Program-made: the position numbers and the translations under genes
Source of the DNA: Petunia secreta
Lineage: Eukaryota; Streptophyta; Magnoliopsida; Solanales; Solanaceae
Assembly: GCA_029990175.1 (NCBI GenBank)
Contig: JARKIP010000035.1
Span: 37,834,001 to 37,898,000 of the forward strand
Reading direction: 5' to 3'
DNA: 64,000 bases
Notes under the pieces: model-generated
The model's database searches: none
Seen by the model: the letters and a program-made list of their open reading frames with translations, nothing else
Told to the model about the DNA's origin: nothing
Part shown: positions 63,720 to 64,000 of the stretch, one piece after another
Numbering within the stretch: position 1 is the stretch's first letter
Layout of the letters: every line of letters begins with the position of its first letter

Positions 63720-64000
63720 CACTACAAAAATATTTGATATTTCCAGCGGTTCAAAATGGAGATTTGCAGCGGTTTGACCCGCCACAAAAAGAGAATTCCA
63801 GCGGCCAAGAAAACGCTGCCTGATAAGCTGTACTTAAACCCTCTTGCCACGGTTTAATCCAACCGCTGGCGTAACCGCTGAAAATTGAAACCAGCGATAT
63901 TGCAACAATTATTCAAAAATGTTACAAGGTTTTTTACTTGGCCCACTGTGCCTGAGCCCACATTGAGTATCCCAGCAAAGGCCATCCGTAACACATCATC
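63720..64000. mobile_element. Terminus of a CACTA (EnSpm) transposon
   Basis: Begins CACTACAAAAA, the standard plant CACTA terminal inverted repeat. Subterminal copies of AGCGG / CCGCT follow in both orientations (for example 63745, 63768, 63800, 63860 and 63877). The expected 3-bp TSD before the end is AGA. The other end and any transposase lie beyond the window, so autonomous and non-autonomous types cannot be told apart. Confidence 0.75.

Overview
The window is repeat-dense nuclear DNA of a flowering plant, most likely a eudicot. I see no host gene. It is almost entirely Ty3/gypsy LTR retrotransposons, with primer sites for plant tRNA-iMet, tRNA-Asp and tRNA-Arg, plant chromovirus and Ogre/Tat proteins, an RTE-like LINE relic and the start of a CACTA transposon. 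The species cannot be named from this sequence.

Layout. Nearly everything is one nested stack, resolved here from LTR termini, primer-binding sites (PBS), polypurine tracts (PPT) and target-site duplications (TSDs). I name the elements E1 to E11. The outermost is E7, an Ogre/Tat element on the minus strand (visible pieces 31357-60172, pol off the left edge). Inserted into E7 are three things. (i) E6 (ends 31356) carries E4 (8498-29527), which carries E2 (ends 8497, itself hit by E1, 1-3050) and E3 (8785-26071, itself hit by E5, 10181-19831). (ii) E8 (34153-39909) sits in the Ogre ORF1. (iii) E10 (41764-59816) carries E9 (43558-55569), whose right LTR is split by E11 (47745-55243). Perfect 5-bp TSDs are visible for E3 (ATACC), E5 (GTAGA), E8 (CCTCG), E9 (TTGCC) and E11 (GGGGG). 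Right of 60173 are older relics: two integrase fragments, a LINE, a Ty3 pol remnant and, from 63720, a CACTA terminus.

Who does what. E1, E3 and E11 are CRM-like chromoviruses (centromeric-retrotransposon type: iMet PBS, LTRs starting TGATG, integrase frame running through the PPT into the 3' LTR). E4 and E5 are Tekay/Del-like chromoviruses with LTRs of about 2.6 kb. E2, E6, E8 and E9 have CRM-like LTR ends, leaders and PPTs but no gag-pol. E2, E6 and E8 carry a different protein of about 1000 residues: a Tyr/Asp-rich head, a Gly/Ser-rich stretch, a retropepsin-like domain without its catalytic Asp, and a long acidic tail. E9 keeps only the tail. E10 is an Athila-like non-autonomous element with its own unrecognised coiled-coil ORF.

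Most interesting: a stem-loop about 270-350 nt upstream of the start codon is present in all seven CRM-type elements, autonomous and non-autonomous, with compensatory base changes. It is a candidate shared RNA packaging or dimerisation signal. On top of it are two alternative sets of cis motifs: GC-rich hairpin arrays (E2, E3, E6, E9) and GTACGGA motifs (E1, E8, E11). These suggest two parallel pairs of autonomous driver and non-autonomous passenger.
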